A stretch of 7,114 nucleotides of DNA, taken from the NCBI GenBank assembly GCA_905236785.1, contig CAJOQC010000154.1:1-7114 (forward strand). The letters are read 5' to 3'. Within the stretch, counting starts at the first letter, position 1, and every line of letters begins with the position of its first letter. Under the pieces are notes generated by a model. The model worked only from the letters and a program-made list of their open reading frames with translations. It did not search any database and was not told the DNA's origin. A program made the translations under genes and the position numbers. Shown here piece after piece: positions 6,891 through 7,114 of the stretch. Source of the stretch: an uncultured Selenomonadaceae bacterium. Its GTDB lineage: Bacteria > Bacillota > Negativicutes > Selenomonadales > Selenomonadaceae.

Positions 6891-6924
6891 GCCGCTCGAC
6901 GAAGCACTGCTTTCGTCTTGCGGC
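6891..6924. repeat. Two-part hairpin, possible dispersed repeat element
   Basis: The outer stem GCCGC (6891-6895) pairs with GCGGC (6920-6924). After a 2x2 internal loop, the inner stem GACGAAGC (6898-6905) pairs with GCTTTCGTC (6909-6917) with one bulged T, around a 3-nt ACT loop. No T run follows. The adjacent 6938-6956 could form a small GCCG/CGGC hairpin, and GGCAAT occurs at both 6923-6928 and 6954-6959, give or take a base. The layout is like a short intergenic palindromic element, but no second copy is visible in this window. Confidence 0.4.
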
Positions 6925-7074
6925 AATTTCCTTGCCTGCCGAAAAAATCCCTCGGCAATGACACGAACTCATTTATGTAATGCTACTCTAAAAAAATCAT
7001 TTTTTGAGATGTCCTCAAGATTTTTATGTTATGTTGTAGGTTATATACAATTCGCGTCGCCTTTTTTCGTCGGT

Positions 7075-7111
7075 AGCGGCCTCTAAAGCCTCTTTATTTT
7101 TGCCGCTTTTT
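7075..7111 (+). terminator. Candidate intrinsic terminator at the right edge
   Basis: AGCGGC at 7075-7080 pairs with GCCGCT at 7102-7107, and an inner TAAAG (7084-7088)/CTTTA (7092-7096) stem can form within the loop. The outer stem runs directly into TTTTT at 7107-7111 on the + strand. The long, partly unpaired loop makes it weaker than a textbook terminator. It lies about 345 bp after nadE, so it could end the nadE transcript or a short RNA not recognised here. Confidence 0.35.
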
Positions 7112-7114
7112 AGC

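Larger units (their letters stand above)
6732..7114. other. Non-coding region after nadE with several palindromes
   Basis: This 383-bp stretch runs from the nadE stop to the window edge and shows no convincing gene on either strand. Open frames on the minus strand lack family-like sequence. A 26-codon frame at 6769-6849 ends inside a palindrome and looks accidental. The region holds a long inverted repeat (6804-6849), a two-part hairpin (6891-6924) and a terminator-like stem near the right edge. I see no tRNA, rRNA or CRISPR pattern. Confidence 0.7.

Noticed and set aside
6986..7018. AT-rich imperfect hairpins (CTCTAAAAAA/TTTTTTGAGA, then TTGAG/CTCAA followed by GATTTTTA) as a terminator
   Set aside because: The first stem is almost all A/T with a mismatch, and the second is only five pairs with a weak base. 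Neither is strong enough to call.
1..7114. CRISPR array, tRNA, rRNA, transposase or phage genes
   Set aside because: No regularly spaced repeats, no cloverleaf-like or ribosomal sequence and no transposase or phage motifs were seen on either strand.

Overview
The window carries five genes, all on the + strand and tightly packed. It looks like ordinary bacterial chromosome rather than a mobile or defence region. In order they encode a stand-alone FlhB C-terminal-like protein (198-515), the YraN/UPF0102 nuclease-fold protein (555-929), the ComM/YifB AAA+ helicase (1049-2584), the replication-restart helicase PriA (2600-4819) and glutamine-dependent NAD+ synthetase NadE (4839-6731). The link between a cytoplasmic FlhB-like protein, YraN and ComM is familiar from Bacillota, especially Clostridia- and Negativicutes-like genomes. 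Together with strong GGAGG-type ribosome binding sites and two TTG starts, this suggests an anaerobic Bacillota member. That placement is inference and is not precise.

Layout: positions 1-197 are AT-rich and non-coding, with a plausible sigma-70-type promoter near 86-114. Genes 1 and 2 are 39 bp apart. Gene 2 and comM are separated by 119 bp, which contains a perfect 23-bp inverted repeat (967-1014) inside a strongly pyrimidine/purine-polarised stretch. The comM-priA and priA-nadE gaps are 15 and 19 bp, so these three are probably co-transcribed. After nadE, 6732-7114 has no convincing gene. It holds several palindromes: a 21-bp stem with one mismatch (6804-6849), a two-part hairpin (6891-6924) and a terminator-like stem with a T run (7075-7111).

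Functionally, three neighbours handle DNA: a PD-(D/E)XK-fold protein, a branch-migration helicase used in recombination of incoming DNA, and the helicase that reloads the replisome at recombination intermediates and stalled forks. NadE adds the last step of NAD+ synthesis. The proteins are recognisable members of known families. The points most worth a second look are the intergenic palindromes, the Gln in place of the usual His in PriA motif II (DEEQ), the paired TTG starts and the comM-priA-nadE linkage. I found no convincing evidence of a new biological system here.
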